Notes under the pieces: generated by a model
The model's input: only the letters and a program-made list of their open reading frames with translations
Database searches by the model: none
Told to the model about the DNA's origin: nothing
Source: Amphibalanus amphitrite
Lineage: Eukaryota; Arthropoda; Thecostraca; Balanomorpha; Balanidae
Length of the DNA stretch: 64,000 nt
Assembly: GCF_019059575.1 (NCBI RefSeq)
Contig: NW_024882036.1
Span: 391,501-455,500 of the forward strand
Reading direction: 5' to 3'
Program-made: the position numbers and the translations under genes
Shown here: in pieces, positions 47,437 to 60,301 of the stretch
Numbering within the stretch: position 1 is the first letter of the stretch
Layout of the letters: each line of letters opens with the position of its first letter

Positions 47437-49075
47437 CTGTGAAAAAGAGAGAGTCTATCATTTTGTTGGATGGCTAGGCGCTAGGCAGTGCACCAGAGTC
47501 AAGTGGTTTCAGGTTTGTGCGTCAAATTACTGGAGCTCCATGTAAACTTGGACAAGTTGAACACACACAGCACACCATGCCCCCACATGGCCATGGGAGA
47601 AACTATTACGTCACTGATGACGTCACACCCGCCGCCGGGCCGGTCCGCCGCTGGAGCCGCTCCTGCCGGTCCGCCTGCCCGCCCGGTTACACATGTACTG
47701 ATACTTGCGCAAGCACAATGATAAGGAAATACTTGACCGTGGCGGTGCAGGCGGGCTTTTGGCTGGTTCGAAATGTCCGCTTCGGTGATTTCTGTATTTG
47801 TAAGCTTTTATATGCACGAAAAATAATTTTCCATGGCCATTGCTTCCAAAATATCGTCAAAATAGTGATTTGGTCGGCCGTGGGTTCGAATCTCAGCGGT
47901 GCGATCGACTGGAATCGCTTTTTACGTTTTTGTCTAACTCCATGCCCAGTTAGTTAGTTACTTTTGAGTGAGCATCGGCCCCAGGTACTCACGACTGTAA
48001 ACTTACGCCACTGACTGACAACTTAGCATTTCACCGTCTCGGCATAGTACATTCACATGTCTATGACAGCCCCCTGTACCAAATTCTTTAAATAAGCCCT
48101 ACACACCTCCAGGGCTGGTTGCTATGTGACCGCGCCGACCCGAGCCGACGACGCACGCTCTGTTGACCGTGCTGTCCAATTTGTGGCGCGGGGCCGATTA
48201 CCGGAGGCCATAGTTTGTGTCCCCAGAGGGAGATTGATTGGATAGGGCCGAGCCCTGGACAGACGGTGGTGGTGTCGAACAACACGACTCAGGGGATGGG
48301 GGGGGGGGACTGGACTGAGGTTCTAGAAACACGGAAATAAAATGCAACTAAACTTGTTTATTTTTGGTTTATATTGTTCAGTGTATACAGTAACATGCCC
48401 AGTATTTCTGGAAAATAATTATTTGAAATAAATAGGGTGTGAAATTGAATTGATGAAAAGCACCTAATGTTCACAGCCAGTTACTTTCATTTCGTTTTGA
48501 GTGTTCTCATTTCCAAGCACCCATATGTGTAATTTCCGCTGAATTACTTGCGAATAGCCAGCGACTATGTTCCAACACGATGGGTATTTCAAACTGTCAG
48601 CTTTCAACTGTTAGCGATGTTGATGAATTCATTAGCGAGGATGTGAATTAGAAATGGAGCTATCAAGCCCATGGTGTTGGAATATTGGACCGTAATCCAG
48701 GTATATGTGGCACACAATTTCAGCAATATTCTCAAATCCTCAGGACGATTATGCTAACTATAATGGGCTGCTCCATAAGTGGGTCGTAAAACGCCACCCG
48801 GACCGAGTCATGTTAAATATTAGTGTCAGATTGGGTTTGGATTTTGACAGGCATATCTTCAGTCCTGGTTTGCTTGGGCAAGCATACTTTTGTCTGGATA
48901 CGTTTAGATGCATCGGTTTAAGCGAGGCAACATATACAATAGGCTGCGCAGTACTTACACATGCAGACCTATTAATTCCCCTCTAAGCCATATCCTCGTT
49001 TCACATAAGCTGACTATCGACTGTATAATTGATGTTCTAATTAGCTGACTAATTTCCCGCCCCGCTCCAGCGTAC

Positions 49076-49196
49076 AAAGGGTAGGCGTGTCCGTCGAATC
49101 CCTCAGGCTGGATGGGGTTCTTGGGCAGTTTTCCTGTCTGAAGGTCTCCGCACAGCGTCTCCGAGAGACGCATGTCCTCCTTCGGTGAGTCCAGGC
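49076..49196 (-). CDS. Spaetzle-like protein, pro-region exon with Cys
   Basis: Minus-strand exon of 121 nt, phase 1 to 2. The acceptor CTCTCTCCACAG is strong; the donor TTT|GTACGC is weak but gives the phase required by the next exon. It encodes LDSPKEDMRLSETLCGDLQT and LPKNPIQPEGFDGHAYP. It lies between transposon-rich introns of about 11 kb and 1.6 kb. Confidence 0.65.
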
Positions 49197-49623
49197 CTGT
49201 GGAGAGAGAAAAAGAAAAAAGATGTTAGAAGGAGGAAGAATCGATAAGCCACCTACCTCAAAGATTTGACAATATCGGTAAATAAGTTTGAAGATGTAAA
49301 TCAAACCCATTTTACAACCCATGCAGATTTGTTGTATTTTTTTCAATCATTTTCAGATGCATCGACTGGGTGTTAAATATAACGTTACTGCATTGTCATC
49401 CGTCAGTTGTGCTCATGCCTCCGGAAATGTCCGCATAATGCTCGGGTATTTCAAAGTCCTATGAGGCGATGGAGAATCAGGTCACGTAGTGGAACGCTAC
49501 TCTAGAGCTCTCCATAAATGGACACCATTTTACCAATGGCACTGGTGTTTTGAGTTCCTTTATTTATTTGTGCTTTATGCAGTGACAGTCACACTCCGCC
49601 CGACGTCGATGCCTGCTCAGAAC

Positions 49624-49628
<5 letters not shown>

Positions 49629-49707
<79 letters not shown>
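49629..49707. repeat. CT microsatellite
   Basis: Nearly pure (CT)n of about 80 bp in an intron of the cystine-knot gene; the Ser-Leu and Arg-Glu frames across it are artefacts. Confidence 0.97.
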
Positions 49708-49710
<3 letters not shown>

Positions 49711-50580
49711 TCCTCTTTCACTCCCTCCTTCCCTATCACAGGGCATCTCGGACGCCTTCCTACCGTCCTCCCCTGAGAATTGGGACCGTGTTTGGGGCGA
49801 CAATCCTTTACTTAGGCATCCCCTGAAGGCATGCTTCCCCAAGCCACAACAGACACCAGCTGATGCAAATTCCTGGTGAAGAGAACGGCAGGCTTATGGG
49901 CGTCTACAGTAGTATGAGAGGAAGTTTTAAACGAGTGTAAATATCGTGCTGCATTTTCTTTTTTTGTCACATGACGCATCATAGGTGTAGGAACAGGGGG
50001 GGGGGGACGGGGGGGAGGCGGTGGCCCCCCACTTTTCATAGTGGGGGGGCAGTAATGTTAACTGGCCCCCCCACTTTTTGCCGAACATTAATGTATTTGT
50101 AGGTACCACCCCGAAGAACAAACTTGACGGTTCTCCGGCCTGCCCTTCCATGACGATTTCCATTTGTGCTTCATCGTTATTGAGTGCATTTTTCCTCCAC
50201 CCAATATGAAAGGAAATTTTGTCAGAAGCAATAAGTGGCAGTAGGGGCAGCGCGCGCTGCAAAGAGAGACAATACTGGCGCAGCAGAATGCGTAAACGGC
50301 GTAAACTAACAATTTATGTTAGGCGGCCTTGCATTAGTTGATCGGTTACTGGCATAGGCGTAGGAACAGGGGGGCAGGGGGCCATGGTCCCCCACTTTCG
50401 AATGGGGGGCCAGCAATGTTAACTGCCCCCCCCCCCCACACACACCTTTTGCTAACTTTTCACTTCTCACGTTTCACGCTCGCTCGTAATAAAAAATGTT
50501 TTTGGATGCTTCTGGAATTCGCATAGGTGCCAACCAGTGGCGGATCCAAGGTGGGGTCACATGGGTCATGCCCCCTTGGG

Positions 50581-50890
50581 GCCCGGGGGCACCACAGGCC
50601 TACCAGGGGCACCACCGACCTATCAGGGGCACAACAGACCTGACAGGGGCACCACCAGCCTAGCAAGAGCACCACAGGTCTGCCAGGGGCACCACAGACC
50701 TGTCAGGGGCACCGCAGGTCTTCCAGGGGCACCAAAGGCATTCCAGAGGCACCACCGGCCTCGCAGGGGCACCTTGGGCCTGTCAAGGGCACCACGGACC
50801 TGTCAGGGGCACCTCAGGCTTGTCAGGGCCCAGGGGCACCACAGTCCTTTCAGGAGCACCACAGGCCTGTCGGCTGTCAGGGGCACCAGA
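50581..50890. repeat. GGGGCACCACAGGCCTGTC-type minisatellite, left part
   Basis: About fourteen imperfect units of 20-22 bp with consensus close to CAGGGGCACCACAGGCCTG. The array continues at 52085-52440 on the other side of the CTAG-flanked insertion, so it was one array. Confidence 0.95.
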
Positions 50891-50893
50891 ATC

Positions 50894-52084
50894 CTAGCCC
50901 GCACGGGGCTGGGGGGGGGGGGGTAAATTTTACCCCCCCCCTCGCGAATTTTTGCAATATCTCAAAAACGGCGGCGCGCAGCGCCGCCAAACTTTCAGTA
51001 CCTTTTCTTACATCAATGTGACACGTTCTCTGAAAATTTGAGCGAAATCCGTCGGAATTTTGTTTTGAGAAATTGACGTTTTAGTGACGTCATGTTCGCC
51101 ATTTTCGCCTCAAAAACGGCAAAACTTCAAACGCCGTTAACATCTTCATTTATAAAGGAATCAAGACGTAACAAAAAAAGGTTATACGTAATTCTACTTT
51201 GTCTATCAAATGGCTATCTCGGTTTTTAGAAAATTTTGGCTTTTGGCCCAAATTTTTTTCCAAAAACTGACTTTTTTGGGAAAATAATTATAAAATCCAA
51301 AATTTTTCGTGTATCGAAAAAACCGGAATATATGTCAGAGAAGTGGTCTATGTGCACCTACATACCAATTTTTAGAAAAATCGGTTCAAAAGTGTGGTAG
51401 TTATTCAAAATTTGATGACGTCACGACACACAAAAATTTTGAAAAATGATTTTTGTGGAAGTTCTAGACCTCGTACGGAAACAAAAATAGCACCATTCGA
51501 TTTGCCGTGAAAAACTGCATCAGATAGACACCTTTAACAAGCAACTTCAAAATTTGACCTCACTTGACCTGACCTTGACCTGACCTCGACCTGAAATTCA
51601 TCCAGAGGTGGTCCATATCACTTATTGAGTGTGCCTATCGAATTCTATGAGTAAAATGACCCATAAAACATGCGTCGCACATGCCCTTTTCTATATTTTG
51701 TTTTTGGTGACCTGACTTGACCTAACCTGACCTTGATCTTGACCTCTGAATGATATTGTATGCAACGAATATTGTCTTTGTAGCCTAAGAATGCACGTTT
51801 TGGGCAATCAGTCTCAGTCCATGACTCCATTCTTCGGCAACTACGGTGCAAGGCCGATACTGTAGACACTTGCAATTTGTACCCTTGACCTGACCTTGAC
51901 CTTGACCTCAAACTTTAAATTACGTACATGTTTTTAGTTGTTCGCGATGAGATCTTTCGATTGGCGTTTGAATTTTCCAAATCGGACCATTAGTTCGGGA
52001 GATAACAGGGGGGGGGGGGTAAAATTTACACCCCCCCCCCAGCCCCGCGCGTTCGGCTGGAGACCCCAGCCCCGCGCGGGCTAG
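50894..52084. mobile_element. Hairpin-ended CTAG element C (double-hairpin family)
   Basis: CTAG flanks TIRs CCCGCACGGGGCTGG (left) and its inverse with one change (right). Inside each TIR is a hairpin of a G run, GTAAATTTTAC-type core and a C run. CAGCCCCGCGCG occurs at 52040 and again at 52067. The interior has CTCAAAAACGGC with a short GC palindrome, GTGACGTCATG, and three clusters of TGACCT hexamers (51556-51595, 51708-51748, 51882-51910). CTAG occurs in the minisatellite unit it entered, supporting a 4-bp target duplication. Confidence 0.85.
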
Positions 52085-52440
52085 CAGGGGCACCACAGAC
52101 CTTGCCAGGGGCACCACAAGCTTGCCAGGGGCACCCACTGGCCTCGCAGGGGCACCCTGGGACTGTCAGGGGCATCACGTGCCTGTCGGGGACACTTCAG
52201 GCTTGTCAGGAGCACCACAGTCCTGTCAGGGCCCAGGGGCACCAGCGGCCTAGCAGGGGCACCACGGCCTCGCACGGGCACCACCGGCCTCGCAGAGGCA
52301 CCATGGGCCTGTCACTGGCACTTCAGACTCGTAAGGAGCACCACAGTCCTTCCAGGGGCACCACAAACCTGCCAGGGACACCTGCGGCCTAGCAGGGGCA
52401 CCACAGGCCCGCCAGGGGCACCACAGGCCTGCCAGGGCAA
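52085..52440. repeat. GGGGCACC minisatellite, right part
   Basis: Continuation of the array at 50581 after the CTAG-flanked insertion; units of about 20-22 bp with varied CACAGGCCTG cores. Confidence 0.95.
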
Positions 52441-52816
52441 AAAAATGAAAATAGGGCACCACCAAAATTAAGTGGCCGAAATCTGTCGAGGCTTTAATTT
52501 TGGGTATAAGTAGGGGTACTTCGATTTATGACCCTCCCCTTGGAGTTTTCCTGGATCCGCTCCTGATGCCAACGCGGCTGCGGAGGCCAGGGGGACGCGT
52601 CCATGAGATTTAATATCTGGACGGGAGTCTCCCTGAGATTTTGGTCGATTTTTTTTCTTGTCACTTTTTTACCGATTTGAGCATGCTTGCGAAAATAAAG
52701 TGGCCGAAATCCGAGGAGAAAATGGATTTTGGGGGTAGGTGAGGTTTTGTGCCTCTGGGAGCCTGGCCCCCCCCCCCCCCCACTTTCGAAAACGTTCCTA
52801 CACCTATGTGACGCAT

Positions 52817-55800
52817 ACACATGCGTGCGAAATGTTTACTTCTTCATATTCAGTCGTTTAAAACTGAGGCCAAACATCAATTAGATTGCTGCTTGATTAC
52901 CTATGCATCTTTGTTGAAAGATATATGAGTGTTTTGAGGGAAATAAGGATGAAAGCACTGTCGTGTTTCAGGCTCATTAGTATCACGTCATCAATCTCAT
53001 GACGTCATAAATATCCGACTACCACGGGACCCGTTTGATGGTCGTCGCTGTCTCGTCACGAACACTTCGTAATGGGATCGCTCGCATTAGAGGCCTCTGG
53101 GGATCGATTTAATTGAAACTGGAGGCTAATCATTTGGGCTCGAGTGCGCTCATCCCTCTTCAGACACGCAATAACATCGTCAGTTGACTGTCACTGTGAT
53201 CTATACGCCACAATACTACGGTTCAGCTCTTCAGTTGAACGTTGCAGTTTTCATGACTCATTCATGGCAAAACACTTGCGGTTGAGACCCATCTACGTCA
53301 TCAAGTGAAAATGACTGACAGCACTTTCTATTGCCGAAAATAACACGGCACAGGCCCGCGGAATCCATTCGCACATTTCCATTGCTGATCTGCCGCTGCA
53401 GACAGTTTCACTCCTGTAACAAACGGATCCAGGCTGTCGCAGGCTGGCTGGCGGGACTGGGGGGTGGAATAAGTTGAGCGCGGTTGATCGAACATGGGGT
53501 TTTGAGTGCTCAGTTCGAACGAAAAGTCATCTGCTCAATTGACCGCAGTGCATAATTACGCAGTTGACTGAGCGGCAAAAAGCCAGTTGATTCAACAACT
53601 GATCTTACATCTTTCCAGGTTATCAAATAACTAGTCAACCGAGTAGTCTATCGCATGTTTTGTCCTACACTCAAATTGTCCAGACAATCAACCCAACATC
53701 TGACCAAGAAATCCAGCCGTGTGTATGACCGGAAAGCTGGCGGCGTAAGGTCCAGTTTATCCCCCAGATGGTCGTGGAACCAGATGGCTCGGACATATGG
53801 CTGACCTGATTGTTGGACAGATGGTTGAACACGTAGTTAGCAGAAAATGTGCAACCGTATCTGTTGAGCAATAGACGGACAACTGTCACCTAGTTAACAG
53901 AATATATGCGTTTGGAACAGCTGAATAAAAGGCAGTCAGATTATCTTTGAGATGGACAACATTTGGAAAGCGGTTTAGCAGCGGTATTTAACACCGGGAA
54001 GTTATACTGTGGATCAACTGATAAGTTAACCAGATTAGTGAAAAACTATCCGGAGATCCTTACAAAACTTTGACCGAACAACTAACGGACACACGATTGT
54101 TAACATACCTCTACATACCTCTACATCTACATACATCATCATAGCAGCACAGCCTGAACAATGGAACATCATTCTTCGACTGACGTCCTGCATGCCTTCT
54201 ATGAGCTGCTCATCTGCTATATCACATCATTTCCCGAAATATGTACCCTCACTCACCAAACCCAAGCACGTCTCCCGCATTGGATCAGCCTGACCACGCA
54301 CGTTCGCACTTCCGATTGACGCGCAATCTGCGACGCTCATCGTCCGTCATGTCTCATCAGAGAAGGTCCATTGGCGCCCACTTGGGTGACCCGAGAGGCG
54401 CGAGATCTCATCAAGGCGCAAATGTGTTTTGCTGAGTTTGCCAGCGTGAGAGAGGGGGAGTGGGGGGGGGGGAGGCGGATGTTGGACGGTGGACGGTTGA
54501 CGGTTGACGGTTGACGGTGGACGGTTGAAGGTGGACGGATTGTAGACGGTGGCTGGTCAGCGGTCTGTAATTATTGCTCAGTCGTCAGTGATTCGATGGA
54601 CAGTGGTCACTGGTAGGTCAGTGGACAGCTATCCGCACTCAGCAGTCATTCGTCAGCTATCGTCGATCGCTCGTCGTTTGTCATTGGTCCGTCGCCGTTG
54701 GTCTTTACTCGTCGTTGGTATGTCAGCTGTGGTCGGTCGGTCGCTCGTTCGGTGGTCAGCGGTCGCGGTCGTTCCGCCGCCCCTGACGATGTTGGATTGG
54801 GGTCGGCGGTCGGCGGCGGCGGCAGCTGGGCGCAGCCTAGGAACTGGGTTAGGAGAGCCACGGCCGCGCGACGACCGGGCGCCGGCCCCGTGCCACTACC
54901 AAGACTGTGCACGCCTGCATCCGTGCATATCTCTTTGACCAAGCCCTTACGCGGTGTGGGGTTCCACCAATGACGATATTTTGACCAATGTTGAGCCCCG
55001 TCACAGACCGTTCCATAGACTGATCCCGCTTCCTGGCGCTAGAGCCTACAGAGGCAAGCCCGTGACCAGGTTATTGGAGCAAAACGCCCCGGGCGCCGCC
55101 GCGGCAGAGGACAAAGGGAGTCGGACGGTACGCGGGTCGAACGCGCACTGGTGGGTGGCTGACCGAGACGAGGTGATATGATACGGGAGTAGGGTGGTTT
55201 TCTAGAAAAGTGTGTTATTATTCGTTTGCTCCGTCTGTTTAGATTATTTATCAATGTCAGATTCAGTCAGCGGGGACGTTGCTTTCCCTCCGTTCCGCCT
55301 GATAAAAGATGCAAGTGTTGTCCCAGGAGTGAGCGAGGTGCCACGGTGAGGGAATTAGATTAGGAGGAAAGCTGCAAATATCTCGCCGTTTTCAGTGGAA
55401 CCGTCAGGTCGAATGATTTTTAAATGACAGAGCAAAGACAAATCACCAGAGAGAAAAAGACGAGACGACAAGAAAATGGCGTATTTTATGCAAGAACAGA
55501 AGTAATGAACATGAAAGCGTGTGCCAGCAACGCACCAATCATTCTTTGCACCGCCAGACCTCTAGTCACACAGTCTGCCAGTCCTCCAATCAAGCTTGTC
55601 GCCTTTTCTACAGTCTGTCAAACGTCTGTTCACAGTCCTCTCATTAAGTATTCTGACGAACTTCCCTCATCACCATAAACGATTTCGCACTATGGATCGA
55701 CCACAGTGCCTCAATGGCAACGTCTGCGGGCGAACACAAAATGCAGCGCATGTGTATGTCCAGCATGTGTCTTGTCGGCGATGCATTGCCAGTTTCGGCT

Positions 55801-58016
55801 TAGATCTTCGCCAAATCTGTGGATCTACGCCTGGTCTTTGCCAGCGCGGTACTGGGGTCACCATCCGTCATGCAAAGGCTCATATCCCTCATGGAGGGTC
55901 ACTGCCGTCACATGGAGGGTCACTGCCAGCGTCAACTCATGATTCAGAAGTTGACGAAGACTCGTTCACTGAACTGGGACAGAGGTCACGAGGTCATGCT
56001 CCGCGCGCGGTCGCCCTGCGCCTCCCACCAATGCAGATAATAAAGCCACTGGGAATCCAATTAAGCTTTCGCTCGCATAACAGGATGTTCGGTTGGATGT
56101 TTAATATTGTATATTATTTCTGAACGCGTGACTGAACAAGCAATTATGTGCCGCAGCAGGCTGCAAAAGCAATGTAGCTCTTCAAAGCAGACCAGAAAGA
56201 GATTGCTTTGCGATGTTGTTATTACATTCTGCCTTCGAATAAGGCTCTCATATCAGGAATTCAATATTGAATTTATCCAATCTATGGCTTCCAGGCCCTG
56301 GTATGCATGAAAAATGCATGACTTTTATTTCGTTAAATAATTAAATCAGGAACTCAGACTATGCTGCGCATTTATGAATTCTTGGAATACCTCAATATAT
56401 CAAACCATATTTTACAGGAGATTTTTTCTACGGGATTCCGTAGTCTGCATTGGTTGCATTTCAAGGACGAAAGGATATATGTTGGGTTGTATTTAGAAGC
56501 TTTTCATAAGAGAGACGAATAACGGATAATCTATCTTTAGCTCATAGTTACTCGCGATCATTTGACATACCAAGTTGAAAAGAAAAGGTAAGACAAACGC
56601 AAATTTTAGTGCGTCAGTTTCTTATCTCATTTCAATAAACACCTTATCGATGAAATGCAAGAAAAGTCCACAATCGAAGGAAGGCGATTGTAGTACAGCC
56701 ATCGACATTTAATATTCCTGCTTTTAGATTGCAGCCAACACAAGAAAGCCGATAACTATCACGAAATGTCCTAATGAAACGAATTAGGTACATTTGTAAG
56801 AATCCTACATGTTCAAAGGCCAAACACTGATGCACTATGTTACGCGATTCAGAAGAGCTCCATATTTGAAATTCCGTGGGAGAGGGCCATGATTCAGCCA
56901 GGAGTCCCGCCTGGGATGTCGTCAATTGTGGGCCAAAAGGTCGTCTGGAATACCGATTCGAGCCTGTACTGGCATAACAATGCGTTTGTCTCGGGGCCCA
57001 AGGCTTCCGTGGCGGCCAGTACCGCTATCGGTACTTACTGAGATTTGCTAGAGAGGTCACTGGGCAATATGTTGTGGATTTGACGGTTTGAAGAAGCCAG
57101 AGGTCAAACTACCGTTTTCTCTTCAGTCTACAAAAGAGGAAGAACACCAGATCTCTTCACTACATAGATGCATTGCTTGTAAACAGTTTCAATGTTTTGC
57201 AGTCGGAATGATATTGGAAGTGTATCACTAGAACACAAATGCTACCAATAACTAAGCAGCCTCAGAAAAGACTGTTTCAACTTTCTGCAACAACGACTAA
57301 GTTTGACATGAACACCTATGGTCCAAAGGTCAGACTACGAGTGCGCTGCCATCGACACAGCGTGCAATAAAAATAGAGCCCAGCTGTTCGGATTGGAGCG
57401 GGGAGGCCAGGCTGCGCCAAACCCCAAATGAGCAGGGGTGAAAAATTGTATCGTTTTGTCGTTGTCGACGACAACCGAGAAGACGATCTTATGGCGACCA
57501 CGCGCAGGGCCTGAACTGATTCAGACCTCCCGCCTAGTGCGGTTTGAAGCGCGCAATCCATTCGTCTCTGCCCACCCAACCCAATCGCCTTTGTCCACGC
57601 AAACCATTCTCTGCCCCTCCCCCATCAAATCGACTCGCAGTTCTCGAGTCCGTTATCACCCTACGCGGCGGCATCTCAGTGGAAAATTTCCTGGTAGCTA
57701 CAGACATATTCCAAATCCCCGTAGCTATTTAGTATATACTGCGTCGTTCGACCATCGTTCGGACGGCCGACCGGCGACCCTTATAAAGGCGACCAATGAC
57801 ATACCAAGTGGTCGCCGTGGTTGTCCGCTGGCAACACGTGTCTGGCAAATCTAGTACCTTCCAGGACTCAGCCGGCCCCTGCCCGCACCCTTCAGCGCCG
57901 CCCCCCGGCGGGCGGTCAGTTAGCGTCCCCTCCAATCCGCCGGGGCTCCTTTTGTGACGTCATACGCACCCCCGGCGGCGCCTGAGGGTAGGGCCACAGT
58001 GGGACCGCGTCAGTGC
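52817..58016. other. Large intron of the cystine-knot gene, no exon recognised
   Basis: No conserved protein frame was identified. A GACGGTTGAC-type minisatellite lies at 54485-54545. Open frames at 54549-54938 (plus), 54646-54942 (minus) and 55596-56123 (plus) overlap or lack motifs. The GC-rich stretch at 54740-54930 is the most gene-like part but could not be assigned. Confidence 0.35.
54485..54545. repeat. GGACGGTTGAC minisatellite
   Basis: Five to six short units of GGTTGAC/GGTGGAC alternate over about 60 bp, following a G run. Confidence 0.9.
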
Positions 58017-58397
58017 TAGTGGTGTCAATTTCAGAAAACGTATGTTTAATGTCCGTCCAATGTCCAATACTTACGTCGACTGTCCGTCCAAAAATGTCCA
58101 AGCCAGCCATTTGTCCAAAGATGTCCGACATCTAGGCAATAGTTTACACTCAACACCGTTATTTAATTCGCTTTTAATGTATCGTTACCAGCTCAAAAGT
58201 GTTAATCATATGGAAAACTGAGCTTTCTAATGGCCAATCAATGTTAAACACGATTACTTCATAAAAAAAAAAATCGAGGTGTAGCAAGCGATTGTCCAAA
58301 GTTGTCCAAAGCCTGCTGTCATTGTCCAACCACATTCCGAATTGGAAATTGGACAAAATCGGAATTCCGAAGATTCAAGTTCCGATTGACACCAAGA
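58017..58397. mobile_element. hAT-like MITE with 8-bp TSD and TGTCCAA motifs
   Basis: GTCAGTGC flanks both sides exactly (58009-58016 and 58398-58405). The ends share GGTGTCAAT (left TAGTGGTGTCAATTTC, right inverse TCTTGGTGTCAATCGG). About ten TGTCC(A)A motifs cluster near both ends (58041-58125 and 58291-58355), as expected for subterminal transposase-binding sites. The element is 381 bp, non-coding, and lies in an intron of the cystine-knot gene. Confidence 0.85.
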
Positions 58398-58405
58398 GTC
58401 AGTGC

Positions 58406-60301
58406 CGATAATATTTTGATGCGGGGAGGGCACGCCATGTCATGCCCACGAGGATACGGTGTCTCGGGACTTCCGAGGTCGAGGAATAAGGATCGTCGGA
58501 CATTTGAGCCTCACAGCTGAGAGCCCTGCGCTTTCAAGGAGAGGAATAAGAATGTATTCGCACGCAGGGTCCGTGGCGTCTGCACGACCAAAGTGCATGT
58601 GCTAACTTGAGCACGTTTTGTTCAAAGGTGAGTGGAAGTCGACCAGGGGCACCGTGAAAGGGTCACGGAAAGGGTCAAAAGAGCTATAAAATCTTTTCCG
58701 CGGCGCCGTAGCTCTATACCTATAATTGATTCCCGAGTTGTGTGCCGGTGTTTCGAAAAAAAGTTGAAATAGGCAATATTTTTCATTTAATGGCATCTGG
58801 ACTCTGGTGACCTGACCTTTTACTTGACCTAAAAAATGAATGACATATTTTCGTCCTTATTTTGGACGTTCTTTCGAATGCCGTTTACTGCTTGTCACTA
58901 CCTGTCCCAGGATCAGAGTTAAAAGAGCGGGGTGTTGGACCTCCTCCCCCCAGCAGGGCGTGGAAATCAAGGACCCTCAGCGGGCCGCGGCTTAGACATC
59001 TTTAGTCGACAACCAAATAAGCCCGTGTTCTTTCGGACGACAACCACCGAAACACTTTTTTCAGCCCTGCAAATGAGAACAAAGTTTTAAGCTGGAAAGT
59101 TCAGCTGTCGAGGGACTGATCTAGATTCGGTTAACTCGTTACAAACCAGTCCGGGTACAAGTTTCGCCGGCTCGTTCTGAGCATATGACGGCGCTTCGTC
59201 AAAAGTCAAGGGCTGAATCTACGAAAAATATTACATGAATTGAAAACAATACGCTGGTATGTGGGCACCGGCAGCTTAAAGGTTTCGTTCATGTGTTTGA
59301 TTCATTTGCCCAAAACAAGAAATTATCCAGAAGTTCCGTCAAGCTGCAGCCTGATAATGAAACGCCTGCTTTTGTATCGTCTTCAACGCTAGTTTGGTAA
59401 TTACGAACGGTCATTATTGTCTGACGGATTTGGCTTCAAAAAATTAAATTCGATTGCGCCGTTACGGCGCATTTCTGAGTCGTGTTTCGATAAGAAGCTT
59501 TCCTGGCTAGATAATTGAGTGGTGTCAAAATAGAGCACCAGTGTGGTCCTGCCAACTAAGAGCAATTATCTATGTAGTTAAAATAGCTACGAGTGCCGAT
59601 GTTGAGCGACTCCCTATGCATTTTCGACAAAAAAGGAAAGTTACATGAACATTAGCACATTCTCTAGCCCAGAACGATTAAGCCATAAACGGCAAACTAA
59701 AGCACTCCCCAAGAGTGGTTTGGCTGTCAGACTATGGGCAATCAATAAGAATAAAGCGAGTAGATCAGTCAGTGTTGTCCGTTTTCTATCTATATATAAG
59801 TCCTCATAAGAAATGATAAGAATTCTCACTGCAGCTTGCTGAACCTGAAGTAAATAGCCCGTTCCGAGTATCCATTTGCTCGTAGACCGGCTACTAATGG
59901 TGCTCGCCGGTCAATAAACGAAAGGCTGCACATCGGTGGGGAATGCTGATTTGTCCGGTATTTCAACTACAGTATGTAGGATGCTGTAAATGCCAACAAG
60001 GTATTGCTATTATTATACCGATTTACCGTATTTTTATACGGTAAATCGAATCTCCAGGAATTCAAAATGTATGTTGCAACAACATCTAGAATTGAGCAAC
60101 TATGAAACATTGGTTTTGTGTTTTCTGTAGTTAGGAAGCTGTACAGAATTACGTTCAACAAAATGAAAATATCTTTTGTTACAAATGACTGCTTTGGACT
60201 GTTACTGGGCGACTGGGCGTTAATTTTCCTCTTGTTCCATGACATCGAATAAAGATATACAACAAAATTACATTCAAAGCACCAGTGAGCTGCATCCTTA
60301 C
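58406..60301. other. Intronic, no gene recognised
   Basis: AT-rich sequence without conserved frames. A perfect 12-bp hairpin lies at 60019-60048. Confidence 0.4.
60019..60048. repeat. Perfect 12-bp stem hairpin
   Basis: CGATTTACCGTA, loop TTTTTA, TACGGTAAATCG. AT-rich, isolated, and about 250 bp from the intron's donor side. Confidence 0.9.

Larger units (their letters stand above)
50535..52565. mobile_element. hAT-like element with CAGTGGCGGATCC ends, middle of the nest
   Basis: CAGTGGCGGATCCA at 50535 pairs with the inverse of the right end (CAGGAGCGGATCCA), ending at 52565. The flanks GTGCCAAC and ATGCCAAC (7 of 8) are the target duplication. The CAG(N)GGCGGATCC terminus is familiar from metazoan hAT elements. 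The interior is mostly a 20-22 bp GC-rich minisatellite, itself interrupted by element C. Confidence 0.85.
49980..52808. mobile_element. hAT-like element with 8-bp TSD, outermost of a three-level nest
   Basis: CATAGGTGTAGGAAC (49980-49994) is exactly inverted at 52794-52808, and the 8 bases TGACGCAT flank both sides (49972-49979 and 52809-52816), as expected for hAT elements. Subterminal sequence holds G-run/C-run hairpins. A second, related 5'-like end (CATAGGCGTAGGAAC) lies at 50353. No transposase is seen, so this is a non-autonomous copy enlarged by nested insertions. Confidence 0.85.

Noticed and set aside
47860-47910. B-box-like GGGTTCGAATCTC as a tRNA or SINE
   Set aside because: No matching A box or cloverleaf could be found upstream.
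50581-52440. GGGGCACC repeats as a repeat-domain protein (long plus-strand frames)
   Set aside because: It is a minisatellite inside a hAT-like element, interrupted by another element, with no start or splice context.
54549-54973. GC-rich overlapping frames on both strands
   Set aside because: Both strands are open equally, the sequence follows a GACGG minisatellite, and no motif or splice context was seen.
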